From: Nematostella vectensis
Taxonomy: Eukaryota; Cnidaria; Anthozoa; Actiniaria; Edwardsiidae
NCBI RefSeq assembly: GCF_932526225.1
Contig: NC_064042.1
Span: 1,161,001 to 1,225,000 of the forward strand
DNA: 64,000 nucleotides
Direction of reading: 5' to 3'
The number at the start of each line of letters is the position of its first letter. The first letter of the stretch is position 1. Made by a program: the position numbers and the translations under genes. Positions 43,945 to 57,860 of this stretch are shown piece after piece. The notes under the pieces were generated by a model, which saw only the letters and a list, made by a program, of their open reading frames with translations, was not told where the DNA came from and ran no database searches.

Positions 43945-46900
43945 ATGGCCGAAGGGTTGGACAATGACATGAACCAACAACAACAGCAAGAGAGCGTTCC
44001 GCATGGCCAGGAGGCGTTTCACACTCCTTCCTTGCTTTTAGAGAACAGTTATTTGGACGCTTCCAGTGCGCCTGTAACCCAACAGCAAGCTCCATTAGCT
44101 CAATCTGGTGCAAATCAGGGACAGAAAAAGAAAAGTGCGTTTCAAATAACTAGTGTTACAGAAACACGGGCCCATAGTCGTGGTGACAGTAATGGCTACG
44201 ATTTGGAGGATCTGAACGAAAGTGATGTTACAGAAATTGAGGTAGAAACGGTTGATGAGTCGCTTAGTAGGAATGGAAATGGTGGCTCGAGATTCAAGGT
44301 TGTTAGAATACAAAGGAATGATCCGTATGTGCGAGGCCGTTGGCAATGCCATGACTTCGCTGACATCGAGCAAGTCACGAGCTCCGCTCAGAGTCAGGGC
44401 AGTGGAGAAAATCGTGAAGTACACTCTACCCATAGTACTGCACCCTCTACATCTCATAGCATTACGAACCATATCTCGCTAGAATCGAATACCTGGACGG
44501 ACTCATCTTTAGCAAATCATAGAAATTCTGTGGATGTACCTAGTAGTTCAAAGCAACCAATTCTTGCTCAGAATTTACCCGGGCATGTGAACTTTGAGGC
44601 AAGTTCGACGAGAAAGAAGGACCCTGATCCAGCGCATTTATCGGCTGCTTCTAAGCCGGACGGCAGTGATTCAGCCTCTTTTGCATCGAGTGCTTCTTCT
44701 GCTGGATCTGAAAGGCCCGATAAACTAAACGAAGCGGTCAAAAAGATTCCTGGAGTCAGTTTAGGGTAAGAAAACATGCGTGGATTTATTGCGCTATTTA
44801 CGGCAACGTGTTTATGCTACAGTCGCCCTTGATCAATGCGACTTTAGAGTAATCGAATTATAAAACTGCAATATCCCTGACATCCTAGTCTTAACACTAA
44901 CTCTAGACTTTATTCTCAGTAATTCCCATGGACTACTGTCTACCTCACCGCAGAAATCTATGAATAAAGTCTAGAAGTTATCGACTCCCCATTCTATTAT
45001 TTATTGATACAAAAAGATTGGAAAGGTTTTCATAGTTCATCGTGGTTCCGAGAGAAATATGAAAACCTTTGGTTTCTTTGATACTGATATAGTTGAAGTG
45101 TAGCTTTCTATTGTAAAGAATGCTAAATTGAGGTTTCCCTGAATCGAAATTGTATTCCCCCCACATGGACAGTTCCAATATAATGTGTAGCTAAACCAGT
45201 GGTCGGCTTTTATTCCAGTATATTTGTTTACACAGTGGTTTGTTTATTACACGTGAAATCAGCACGAGCAGTCCTGGAAGTTCAATTTCACTAGGGAGAA
45301 AAACAACACATTATTACCTAACCACTAATATTAAGTGATTTTAAAGAACATCTAGTGTTCAATATGGGAGTTGCAGGTCTTTGTATTCAAGTACTTATAC
45401 CCTAGTAATCAGGATTTTCTCAATTTAACACTGTATGTTTGGACTGCCTCCAACTCATACGTACCTGCAATCCATGATAAGATAGGGAGTGAGAATCTGC
45501 ATGTAGACAAAGCAAACTTCATAAATTCCCAAAGAAACTACTGCATTTCACAATTTTGCTATTTGTAACCACATAACTAAAGAAATAATGAGGCAAGTTT
45601 GCTGTTATCACTACATGTTTGCTTTTTTTTTTTCAAATCTCATCCATTTCTTATCCAGTGGTTATCATATCTACTCTTGGACAAATTTAGGTTTGAGAAT
45701 TCTATCCATCATTTACTTAGAAAATGATGAAAGTTTGATTCCTCCAGCTAAGTGGAGGCAAATACTTTTACAATCGACCATACATGCTCCTTTAGAACAA
45801 CCTCTTATCTCAATGCATGGCCAGAGGTCTTTGCTATCTGATTGGAGGCTTGGCAGGGAAGGAAATATAAGTACAAAAGTATCAATAAAATAGACTGCAA
45901 ATTTTCCATAAAAAGCATTAAGCTTCAGGCAATTTATGTGCTTCATATAATACAGGGCTTTTATTAACTTTCAGAGTAGGCGGTGGAGATTGATAAGTAG
46001 GGGTTGGAAGATATTTTATCTTTTTAGTTCAAATAAAACTTAAGTTGACTTTTAAAAAAAAGTAGCCAGCACTCGGTGGAAAATAACTGGTGCCTCTGCC
46101 GGCCGCCGGGTACTAATGAAACCCCTGTAATAAATGTTACATCTTGGTTGACCAGAAAAAAATAATATTCAAAGTGATTGCTACAAGCGTTACCAACTAG
46201 ACTTCCCTTCTTGTTGACAGCAGCACTAAATGTAATTATTCTTTTATATGGAAAATGGATAATGTTGGCATGACTGATGATTGTAGGAACCTTTCATTCC
46301 TGTTTTCTAAACATGTTTGCCTAAATATGTCTTCAGGTGTCTCAGTTATCTACAGAACCCCTTGAATGGATTCTATTTTCTTGTGCTCACAGTATAAAGT
46401 GCCCAGTATCTACTTAGACACACTCTCTAAAACTGTTGTGATGTGTGCGAGATCTTAAAGACATTACGATCCACAGGCCACTTATTTAGTATAGTTCTGC
46501 AATTCTTCCTGCATTGTGATTCATGGATTATAACTTAAAAAGGAAATATCACATAAAAAATGTATGAATGAAAAAAAATCTGACTTTATTAAGACATATT
46601 GACTTGGTAGGTATAACAAAGGTTGACATAACATGTCACATCAAGAAGTAGTTTTAAAATATGTTAAACTTTGTCATCACTAGTGGGCTTAACCCTGTCT
46701 TTGGTATCATATTACTCTGATAAGACTTTATGTCTTTCTGGTACTATTTGTAATATCTGAATCTGTTCTGACATTCAAAATATTGAATGCAACTTAAATT
46801 ATTGCTTGCAATGAATACTTGGTTATAATTTCTTTGACAGATTAAATGGTTATTGTAGCATCTGTCCTTCTGAAAGTAGAAAAAGCATTTCCTGTGTTTT

Positions 46901-49900
46901 ATGGACAAGGCATGTAATTGTATAATTGAACTAACAATTCTGCTTTTGTTCACTTTCAGTCATCAAGGACTTCCAGAAGAAGAAGAGGAACTGCCAATAG
47001 TTAATACAATAGCCACCGCAATGGTATGTTACATTCCCATACATTTAATGCCAATGATTAATATAATTCATAGATCTGACATGTCAATCATGTGCGCACA
47101 AATAGCCAATCAGGAAAGAGAGGATGCAATAACAGCCATGTGGTCCCACAAATGTTCCACAAGAAGTTGGCAATCGAGGGTAAAAAAGATTGGTTTAAGA
47201 TATTTTTCTGCGAATCTGGACAAGCAAATAAGGATTTTCCGGTCAGCGTAGAAAGTGCTAGACCTGTTTTCTTTGACCGGCCGCTTTTAGGGTAGAGTTG
47301 GGACTCAAATTATAGAAACACAAGTACAGTTTTTTACCCAGGAACAAACAACAAAAAGGCAAACAAACTACATACAAGAGCAGTGTAAGTCCTACCATTA
47401 AAATTTTGTTTGATATTATCCTAGGTTACTTCAATTACATATACAAATGAGACTGTTGTTTGTATCTTTGCTGCAAATCTTGACGTTAGCCAATAAAACT
47501 TGTAGTTAGAAGTCAAGCATAAACAGCTAATTCGGCTCTTCTACTTTCCCCATACTTAAATCACTGCAAGTTGACAAAAAAAAGCTTTAAAAACACATAA
47601 ATACATAGTAATACCTACCGAAGAGAGCACCGCTTTATTTTATCATTGCCAAGTTTTCGTATTTTTAGCTGGATTCGTGCCATTTCCATTCAACAACCAA
47701 ACTTGTAGTTATCTATTGCTATGCTTCTCTACAAGATTTTCACCAAGCTTGGACAACAAGACAAGTTTCCATCATGTTAGGTGACCGTGTTTTTTTTCCC
47801 AAGTCGCAAGAAAACCTCTATAAACGTCTATGTTTTAGATAATTCTAAGCAGGACTCACTTTCCTCATCCAACAAGTTGTACAATTTGTGTTTTTTTTTG
47901 TGTGGGACATTTGGGTTGCACTTCGCTGGCTTCTATTTGCTGCTTTCTGATTGGATATTTGTGTGTGTGTGTCGGATCTATGAATAGCTACCACAATGGT
48001 ATGTCACATTTCCATGCCCTTAATGCCAATAGTTCATACAATAGCCACTGCAATGGTATGTCACATTTCCATGCCCTTAATGCCAATAGTTCATACAATA
48101 GCCACTGCAATGGTATGTCACATTTCCATGCCCTTAATGCCAATAGTTCATACAATAGCCACTGCAATGGTATGTCACATTTCCATGCCCTTAATGCCAA
48201 TAGTTCATACAATAGCCACTGCAATGGTATGTCACATTTCCATGCCCTTAGTGCCAATAGTTCATACAATAGCCACTGCAATGGTATGTCACATTTCCAT
48301 GCTCTTCATGCCAATAGTTAATACAATAGCCACTGCAATGGTATGTCACATTTCCATGCCCTTAATGCCAATAGTTCATACAATAGTCACCGCAATGGTT
48401 TGTAACATTTCCATGCCCTTAATGCCAATAGTTCATACAATAGCCACTGCAATGCTATGTCACATTTCCATACCCTTAGTGCCAATAGTTCATACAATAG
48501 CCACTGCAATGGTATGTCACATTTCCATGCCCTTAATGCCAATAGTTCATACAATAGCCACTGCAATGGTATGTCACATTTCCATGCTCTTCATGCCAAT
48601 AGTTAATACAATAGCCACTGCAATGGTATGTTACATTTCCATGCCCTTAATGCCAATAGTTCATACAATAGCCACTGCAATGGTATGTCACATTTCCATA
48701 CTCTTTATGCCAATAGTTCATACAATAGCCACTGCAATGGTATGTCACATTTCCATGCCCTTAATGCCAATAGTTCATACAATAGCCACTGCAATGGTAT
48801 GTCACATTTCCATGCTCTTCATGCCAATAGTTAATACAATAGCCACTGCAATGGTATGTTACATTTCCATGCCCTTAATGCCAATAGTTCATACAATAGC
48901 CACTGCAATGGTATGTCACATTTCCATACTCTTTATGCCAATAGTTCGAGTGGTTTTCAAAAACCTGTGAAATACTATTTAGTTTATTTAGTACTAATTC
49001 ACTGAAATGTCTTTGTTCTTTTTTGACTGTTATTTGTTCGCTTGACTATTTAAACTTAAAGGAGGAGCTTCACGCCTTCTCTAGCCTTCCGAAACGGATA
49101 GCCCGGATCGATCTCTGAGAAGGGGGAAAAGTGCCGTTGATATCTTAAAAAATTCTCTCTGTTTTACCGCCCATCCAAAAGCTCAATCCAAGTTTTTGTT
49201 ATGAACAATGCTTTTTCTTATTAGCTAGCATTTTATTTTCAACAATAATCGTTTTCTGATTAAAAAATCAGTGATATGAAATTTGGAGTCGTTCGTGAAG
49301 TTTAGCAAGCGAGCAGAGGTCCAGCGATCACTATTGAAAGTCAAATTTGGATCGAAGCGAGTACTCAGTATCTTTATTAGAAGGGTAATCGAATATTCAA
49401 TGCTGACAATAGTGCAAGGTTTATTTATTGCAGAGGTAAACACAACTTGACGTATGCCATTCTCTCCGTTCAAGTATTGCTTTCTCTATCTCCCTCTTAT
49501 CTCCTCTTTAACCTCGGATATTTTTGCTACTGGTGGTCTCTGCTTATTCCTAGTCCTAGTCACAATCACAGTCACCACCTTGGAAGAATAACCGGCACAG
49601 TCATACATATTTTTTTAGTAGAGGGAAGTGTAATTTATTTGTTCAACCACAACATCGCCTCAGAGTCTTCGATAGGGCCTCCAGAAACCTCTTCAAGCGC
49701 TGAAAACATATAGACACTTGTTTCATCAAGAAATAAGAGATTTCTCAGGAGGTTCGAGTCATAACAAACAGTAGGATTATACTAGCGAGATTCTCTTGCA
49801 ATCTTCGTTACCAGATACTCTCGTATAATGGACATCTCTGATTAGCTACTTTGAAAATATAGTACACAAAGAACCTGGTTTCCCGAGTTACCGTGACGCT

Positions 49901-50622
49901 CCTCCTTTAAACAATTACATTTTGTTGTGTGGGATTTTGAAAACCACTCAAATACAATAGCCACCACAAGGGTATGTGACATTTCAGAGATAGTTGCCAT
50001 GCTTATCACTAACGATGATGGTAGTAATTATGATAATAATAATTTTATTTCATGGTGATGGTAGTAATTATGATAATAATAATTTTATTTTATGGTGATG
50101 GTAGTAATTATGATAATAATAATTTTATTTCATGGTTGTATTGTTATTTTTTCATTCCCTTGCAAAAAATGTTTTAAAGAAATGATTGCTTATGGCTGTT
50201 ATGTCACATTAAGTTGACACGAAGTTTGAGCTATCCATATAGAAATAACTGAGCATTAATCTCTTTAGAACTTTAACTCTGTTTGACTTGGCAGGGAAAT
50301 AATCGGGTCTTACTCCCCAATCAAAATTGTCTAGCTATGACCCTGTATACAGATCGATAGATTGATGTTTTTGCTGTATAATCCTGTTTAAGTTATTTAC
50401 AGAGCTTTCCCTATTGCAATATAAGTTGTAATATGGGAATGTAACATATCTTTCCTATTTATCCAGGATCAGATAACTCAAATAAAGTCAGCGCTGCTCA
50501 CTGTAGTCCATGAAGAAGTGCAAACCTTGAAGGACACTATATCTAAGCTAAAAGAAGAAAATGAGGAACTGAAAGTAGAAAATGAAATGCTAAAACAAAA
50601 AGTGGAGCATCAGGAGACATAA
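43945..50622 (+). CDS. TSC22-domain family protein, long isoform
   Basis: Three exons, 43945-44765, 46960-47023 and 50467-50622, join in phase to 346 residues. Exon 1 encodes the long N-terminal region seen in long TSC22D1/D2/D4 forms: SAFQITSV (about residues 66-73) and, after an acidic stretch, SRFKVVRIQ with RGRWQCHDF (about 115-140). The rest of exon 1 is Ser-rich and probably disordered. Exon 2 gives HQGLPEEEEELPIVNTIATAM, and exon 3 completes the TSC box (IKSALLTVVHEEVQTL) and a leucine zipper with four leucines at heptad spacing ending in LKQKVEHQET. TSC22 proteins dimerise through the zipper and, in long forms, take part in growth control, stress signalling and osmotic response with WNK/NRBP1 partners. 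Which vertebrate paralogue is closest cannot be told. Intron 2 carries an array derived from exon 2 itself. Confidence 0.92.
44902..44975. repeat. Short inverted repeat, TSC22 intron 1
   Basis: TCTAGACTTTATTC at 44902-44915 is mirrored exactly by GAATAAAGTCTAGA at 44962-44975, with a 46-bp loop. Confidence 0.7.
45955..46140 (+). repeat. Dispersed repeat, copy 2 (TSC22 intron 1)
   Basis: Collinear with 32925-33055: 'cagagtaggcggtgg', 'aggggttggaag', 'aaataaaac', 'aaaagtagccagcac'. Same orientation in both copies. Confidence 0.6.
47975..48950 (+). repeat. 57-bp array derived from TSC22 exon 2 and its splice donor
   Basis: About 17 copies of a 57-bp unit. Each contains CCAATAGTTCATACAATAGC then CACTGCAATGGTATGTCAC, which corresponds to the last 27 bases of TSC22 exon 2 (coding PIVNTIATAM), its donor GTATGT and the next intron bases. 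The unit is 19 codons, so one frame is open through the whole array (frame unit VCHISMPLMPIVHTIATAM). The genuine exon is about 950 bp upstream. Confidence 0.92.
48948..49949. mobile_element. Outer hAT-like MITE interrupting the 57-bp array
   Basis: GAGTGGTTTTCAAAA at 48948 is mirrored by TTTTGAAAACCACTC ending at 49949. Immediately to the right the array resumes as a degenerate unit (ATACAATAGCCACCACAAGG, then GTATGTGAC), so the element inserted into an existing array. Removing the inner element leaves about 147 bp. The ends resemble hAT CAGTGGTTCTCAAA ends; that is inference. Confidence 0.7.
49056..49910. mobile_element. Inner piggyBac-like MITE (TTAA target), copy 1
   Basis: TTAA followed by AGGAGGAGCTTCACG at the left and CGTGACGCTCCTCCT followed by TTAA at the right. 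The element is about 850 bp, has no transposase, and a second, left-truncated copy lies at 59551-60342. TTAA target duplication is typical of piggyBac; the short inverted ends fit. Confidence 0.7.
50013..50135 (+). repeat. 40-bp tandem repeat, three copies, TSC22 intron 2
   Basis: GGTGATGGTAGTAATTATGA followed by TAATAATAATTTTATTTCAT repeats three times with minor changes. Confidence 0.9.
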
Positions 50623-52526
50623 CCAATGGCTGACATTCATGCCAGTCACTTGACTCCAACACTGAATATGACAAGATAGTTTATTTTCAATTATAAAAAT
50701 GCAAAATATGTGTACCCATCTATGGGTATGCTGGTTTGTGAAAAAGTGTCACAAGATGGTCAAACAGCTGTGTTGATGGCAATTGAAGGGTTATCCCAAG
50801 TATTCCATGGGTATCGTCACCACTAAAATGAATGTTTCAGGAATTTATTATAGATTATTTTCTTAGATAGAAAGAAGAGAAAGGGTACAGAGTACCTGCG
50901 TTTGGCCAGATAATGTTGTTGGGTTGTAAGGAAATAATGTTGGTTAAATTTCTCTGCTTAAACATTGTCCTGCAAAAGGTGAGAGCTTACATTATGCTTT
51001 CCTCTGAATTCCTCAGAAGCTTAGGCTATGCATGGGCGCTTGGATAGTCTCAGTCTCCAAACTATCTGTGTTTAAAATTTGGAATTCAGTCAGACTTGTT
51101 GTATGTGCATCTAGTGAACTATTGATTTCAGCTAAAACTGAGCCAATCTACACCTTTCTCACGTTTAAAATGATCCCAATTTACCCTTCAACCTATGAAG
51201 AACCTCGGCTGAATTAACTGATTAATGATTAACTGGCACTTCTACAAACAAACCCAGTTGCTAGCATGTGCAGGTCACTTGGCATTCAGCGCATAAGAGT
51301 GGAGGTGAATAACAGCATTTGTGGCGGTTTAAAGCATGTGTAGGGGTTCTTTAAAGGTTGGAGGGTAAATTGGGAGTAAACCGGAAATCAATTGTCCACT
51401 ATACGCACATACACAACGATTCTGATTGAAATATCAAATTTTCAAATGCAGATAGTTTATAGACTGGGACTATCCTAGTGTCGTGGGCTATGCTATGATG
51501 ATTATACTACTATCACAGGTATAGTATTCTTTTGCTTCAACTATCATGACAACTGGAATGACAATAATATGTAGATTGGAGGAAGGAAAACAAAGGATTT
51601 GGCTAGTAGACTGCAAAATTGCACTAGGGAGCTATATTATTAGTCTCTACCAATAGGCTTATTGACAAATAATGTAGAAATATGGCCATGGTGGCAGTAT
51701 CCCAATGAAAAAGATGTACATAGGATCCTCCTAAAATTACATTTAAGACTGGGACAAGATAAAATATTTTTAGTGAATTTTTGAATGTCTTCCAGAAAGG
51801 CATATCCCAAGGCTTCACACAAAAGAACTATACTTTATTTTAGAACATTTTGGTGATGTTGAAAAAAATATCAGGATCTCCCCTCCCCACCTGCACATAG
51901 AATTCTATTTTAGACACACTTTAGGGCCTGTATGAACTTGGTAAAGAGGATTGGAACAGTTTGTAGATTTATTTGGTAGGATGTCATCACAGCAAATGCC
52001 TATGATTAACATATTTCTCTGACTTGTGCCTATTACAAATTATTATCATATTATTGGTCACTTTTGGCTATTTTTTTCATTACAAGTTCATACTGGATAG
52101 ATATATAGGAAGCCTTAGTTTGTAGTGCACTAGACCTGATATTAAACAACTGATTCATAAATATTGTGTATGTTTTTGTGTGTTTTTTTATTGGTAAGGT
52201 TATAACTGTGACATGATGTAGATACTCTATTTGTTATTTAAAGAGCCCTAGTTGGTGATTCTTCAAGCAGTGTATTTGGTAGTAAAGTTGGAAGGAGCTA
52301 TATATGCTTGGTTTGAAGTTTATTTAATTATTTTGAGGCTTCCTCCACACTTATTGCTGCGACACAGGAGCAGCATACTAATCTTGACATCGCTTTTTAA
52401 AACTCTCCTTTCCATTCACGAGTATCCGCGGCAGAATATATGCGGGTGTTTGGTTCGATTTTGGGGTAACTACTTTAAGTACGCATTTTGAAGTGTATCA
52501 AAAGATAGTATAACATACCGTATCAT
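50623..52526. other. Region downstream of TSC22, probable 3' UTR and spacer
   Basis: AT-rich, no recognisable coding sequence or repeat. Part of it is presumably the TSC22 3' UTR, but no clear canonical poly(A) signal is close to the stop. Confidence 0.5.
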
Positions 52527-54614
52527 ACCACACCATACACAGCTATCCACACCATACACAGCTATCCACACCATACACAGCTATCCACACAATTACACAC
52601 CATACACAGCTATCCACACAATTACACACCATACACAGCTATACACACCATACACAGCTATCCACACCATACACAGCTATCCACACAATTACACAGCTAT
52701 CCACACCATACACAGCTATATACATCATCCACACCATACACAGCTATCCACACCATACACAGCTATCCATACTATACACAGCCATACACACAATACACAG
52801 CTATCCACACCATACACAGCTATACACAGCCATACACAGCTATCCACAAAATACACAGCTATCCACACCATACACAGCTATCCACACTATACACAGCCAT
52901 ACACACCATACACAGCTATCTACACCATACACAGCCATCCACACCATACACAGCTATCTACACCATACACAGCCATCCACACCATACACAGCTATCCACA
53001 CCATACACAGCAATCTACACCATACACACCATACACATCTATTCACACTACCCACAGCCATACACAGCTATCCACACCATCCACAGCCATCCACAACTAT
53101 CCACACCATACACAGCTATCTACACCATACACAGCTATCCACACTACCCACAGCCATACACAGCTATCCACACCATACACAGCTATCCATACTATACACA
53201 GCCATACACAGCTATCCACACCATACACAGCTACCCACACCATACACAGCTATCCACACTTATCTACACCATCCACAGCTATCCACACCATCCACAACAA
53301 TCTACACCATACACAGCTATCCACACCATCCACAATTTTCTACACCATACACACCTACCTACACCATCTACAGCTATCCACACCATCCACAATTATCTAC
53401 AGCGATCCACACCATACACAGCAATCTACACCGTACACAGCTATCCACACCATACACAGCCATACACAGCTATCCACACCATACACAACTATCCACAGCT
53501 ATCCACACTATATACTGCCATACACTCAATACACGGCTATCCACACCATACACAGACAGCTATCCACACTATACACAGCCATACACAGCTATCCACACCA
53601 TCCACAACCATCCACACCATACACAGCTATCCACACCATCCACAACCATCCACACCATACACAGCTATCCACACTATACACAGCTATCCACCCCATCCAC
53701 AACCATCCACACCATACACAGCTATCCACACTATACACAGCCATACACACCATCCACAGCTACCCACGCCATGCACAGGTATTCACAGCTATCCACACCA
53801 TACACAGCTATCAACACCATACACAGCTATCCACAACCATACACAGCTATCCACACTACACACAGCCATACACAGCTATCCTCACCATCCACAGCTATCC
53901 ACACTATACACAGCCATCCACACCATCCACAGCTATCCACACAACCATACACAGCCATCCACACCATACACAGCTGTCCACAGCTATCCACACTATACAC
54001 AGCCATACACACCATACACAGCTATCCACACCATCCACAGCTATCCACACCATCCACAGCTAACCACAGCCATACACACCATCCACAGCTATCCACACCA
54101 TCCACAGCTTTCCCCACCATACACAACTATCCACACCATACACAGCTATCCACACCATCCACAGCTAACCACAGCCATACACACCATACACAGCTAACCA
54201 CAGCCATACACACCATCCACAGCTAACCACAGCCATACACACCATACACAGCCATACAAACCATCCACAGCTATCCACAGCTTTCCCCACCATACACAAC
54301 TATCCACACCATACACAGCTATCCACACCATCCACAGCTAACCACAGCCATACACACCATACACAGCTAACCACAGCCATACACACCATCCACAGCTAAC
54401 CACAGCCATACACACCATACACAGCCATACACACCATCCACAGCTATCCACACCATCCACAGCTTTCCCCACCATACACAACTATCCACACCATCCACAG
54501 CTAACCACACCATACACAACCATCCACGCCATACACAGCTATCCACACCATCCACAGCTTTCCCCACCATACACAACCATCCACGCCATACACAGCTATC
54601 CACACTATACACAG
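52527..54614 (+). repeat. 19-bp satellite, left array
   Basis: About 110 copies of ACACCATACACAGCTATCC and variants (CATCCACAGC, CAACC, CACTATACACAGCC). The reverse complement of the same unit forms the array at 55033-56319. Long open frames in it, such as the Thr/Ser/His/Tyr-rich ones, are artefacts. Confidence 0.95.
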
Positions 54615-55032
54615 AATGGCTTGGGAACGAGAGTAAATTTGCGCACGCCAATAGTCCAATCCTCACCACGTGGACAGTCTTGTCATTAGACTTTCTCGTC
54701 GACTGAATTCAACTTAAAATTGGCAAAGTGGCATCGAATCTTTCGCGCGACGTGAAACTCGGATATCCCAAGATAAAAAAGCAAATCAGAGTTATCTACT
54801 TGTTTGGAGAATCCCTTAAGCTGGTTATTTACCGGCTTGGAGGTCCGTATAGTTAAATTGTGCCCGAGGTTCTTAATAGGTGCTGACTGTTACGTGTTGT
54901 GTTTAATAGTTTATTCACAAAGAGAGAGAGATCAGATCTACATGGGAGTAGGTAATATAATACAGTATCATTGAGTCGTCAATCATCTAAATATAGCGCT
55001 AAGAACAATCAGTAAAGTAATCACGTGGTATG
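54615..55032. other. Unique spacer between the two inverted satellite arrays
   Basis: About 418 bp of non-repetitive sequence with a short GAGAGAGAGA run. No gene is seen. Confidence 0.7.
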
Positions 55033-56319
55033 ATGTGTATGGCTGTGTATGGTGTGGATAGCTGTGTATGGTGTGGATAGCTGTGTATGGTGTGGATAGC
55101 TGTGTATGGCGTGGATAGCTGTGTATGGTGTGGATAGCTGTGTATGGTGTGGATAGCTGTGTACGGTGTGGATAGCTGTGGACGGTTTGGATAGCTGTGG
55201 ATGGTGTGGATAGCTGTGGATGGTGTGGATAGGTGTGTATGGTGTGGATAGGTGTGAATAGGTGTGTATGGTGTGGATAGCTGTGTATAGTGTGGATAGC
55301 TGTGTATGGTGTGGATAGATGTGGATGGTGTGGATAGCTGTGTATGGTGTAGATAGCTATGTATGGTGTGGATAGCTTTGGATGGTGTGGATACCTGTGG
55401 ATAGCTGTGTATGGCGTGGATAGCTGTGTATGGGGTGGATAGCCGTGTATGGTGTGGATAGCTGTGCATGGTGTGGATAGCTGTGGATGGTGTGGATAGC
55501 TGTGGTTAGTGTGTATGGTGTGGATAGGTGTTGATAGCAGCTGTGTATGGTGTGGATAGCTGTGTATGGTATAGATAGCTGTGTATGGTGTGGATAGCTG
55601 TGTATGGCTGTGTATAGTGTGGATAGCTGTGTATGGTTTGTATGGTGTGGATAGCTGTGTATGGTGTGGATAGCTGTGTATGGCTGTGTATAGTGTGGAT
55701 AGCTGTGTATGGTGTGGATAGCTGTGTATGGTGTGGATAGCTGTGTATGGTGTGGATAGCTGTGTATGGTGTGGATAGCTGTGTATGGTGTAGATAGCTG
55801 TGTATGGTGTGGATAGCTGTGTATGGTGTGGATAGCTGTGTATGGCGTGGATAGATGAGTATGGTGTGTATGGCTGTGTATGGTGTGTATAGCTGTGTAT
55901 GATGTAGATAGCTGTGTATAGTGTGGATAGCTGTGGATGGTATGGATAGCTGTGGATGGTGTGGATAGCTGTGTATGGTGTGGATAGCTTTGTATGGTGT
56001 GGATAGCTGTGTATGGTGTGGATAGCTGTGTATGGTGTGGATGGCTGTGTATAGTGTGTATGGCTGTGTATGGTGTGGATAGCTGTGTATGGTGTGGATG
56101 TCTGTGGATGGTGTGGATAGCTGTGTATGGTGTGGATAGCTGTGGATGGTGTGGATAGCTGTGTATGGTGTGGATAGCTGTGTATGGCGTGGATAGTTGT
56201 GTATGGCTGTGTATGGTGTGGATAGCTGTGTATAGTGTAGATAGCTGTGTATGGTGTGGATAGCTGTGTATGGTGTAGATAGCTGTATGGTGTGGATAGC
56301 TGTGTATGGCGTGGATAGC
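55033..56319 (-). repeat. 19-bp satellite, right array, inverted
   Basis: About 68 copies of TGTGTATGGTGTGGATAGC, the reverse complement of the left-array unit. Together the arrays form a very large imperfect inverted repeat around the 418-bp spacer. Confidence 0.95.
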
Positions 56320-56419
56320 GCCATATAAAATTTAAGATTGTGCCAGCTACTCAAATCTCGATAACAAAAAACAACACCTAAAGGTAAACTTCTCTTGCTA
56401 CTTTCTAAAATTTCAAGCT

Positions 56420-56674
56420 TAGCTGCAATCAGCGACAAAACTGTTAAAAATTTTAGCGCTTCAAATGCAGTTTCAGATGGAAATCTAAACTATGTAGCAT
56501 AGTGACTTTGATATCTTCCCCTCTCCATCCCAACCCCCTCTCCCCCAAATAGACAGCAACTTTTAACGGGGGGAAGGGGGATGTGAGTAATAAAAAGTTC
56601 CCATATTGTAAATTATTTCAGTGAGACTACTTTTTAGATGTCATTTTCAACAGGTTTTGTCGCTGATTGTGGCT
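56420..56674. mobile_element. Small element with ~25-bp terminal inverted repeats
   Basis: TAGCTGCAATCAGCGACAAA, then ACTGTT, at the left is mirrored by AACAGGTTTTGTCGCTGATT, then GTGGCT, at the right. The interior is about 200 bp and contains C-rich and G-rich runs near 56520 and 56570. Confidence 0.65.
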
Positions 56675-57412
56675 GCATGTATACCATGTAGCGTTTTAAC
56701 AACACTGAAGCAACTGTATATAACTGTCGCAGCATTTCCTTTCTATTAGAAACTTCCAGTATATAAAGATATACAGAAGAACAAGTGCAGAGGGGAAGGC
56801 TAACGGACACGAGGTCCTGGCAAGGCCTGCCCCGACACTACGGATACTTGGACACTTAGCGATAAAATACAAGAACACAGAGACTAATCTAGCAGCAATT
56901 AAGCCTGAAGGAGTGGTATTTAGGCCACTTAATACCCGTATGGACCCCCACCATCTATAAAAAAAAGTACAGACATGTTCTAGTTAAATACAATCTATTA
57001 TTTTTTTTATTCACATAAAATATTTCTGCCCTATAGCATAGAGCCGACAGATATTACATTGCTGTAGATTTGTTATCATTTCTATCCCTTCAAACTCGAT
57101 GGTAAATTTGATATTCTAAATTCCTGGGTCTAGGCTTTTTAAATATGCTAATGAAGATATTGCATACGTAGCACCAAAGAGTCAAGCGCAGTCAAATCTA
57201 CACGATGGTTCCACTCAATAAAAAAGCATCCAGGCGCACGGGAAAGTCCACTTTTCTTCTGTAAATATATATAATTTCGTCCAGTGTTTCTTGTGTGTGT
57301 TGTGTGCAAGACGAGAATGAATGTCCATTTCATGTCGTTCGTGTTCGCAGTATCATGTTTCGAATCTTGTCCAAGTTCGGTCCAGTCGAAATGCCAGTGT
57401 TTGTTGAAGTAA
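56675..57412. other. Intergenic region and probable SERP 3' UTR
   Basis: No other gene is visible. A minus-strand AATAAA (TTTATT on plus, about 57006) lies about 400 bp past the SERP stop and could end its transcript. Confidence 0.5.

Positions 57413-57860
<448 letters not shown>

Noticed and set aside
45588-45893. 101-codon open frame in TSC22 intron 1
   Set aside because: No recognisable domain, no splice signals, AT-rich composition.
47996-48970. 324-codon open frame as a repetitive protein gene
   Set aside because: It is the 57-bp array in TSC22 intron 2; openness follows from a unit of 19 codons without stops. Only a splicing role remains possible.
55506-56438. 310-codon Thr/His/Tyr/Ser-rich open frame
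   Set aside because: It is the 19-bp satellite read through; 19 is not a multiple of three, so all frames cycle and stay open.
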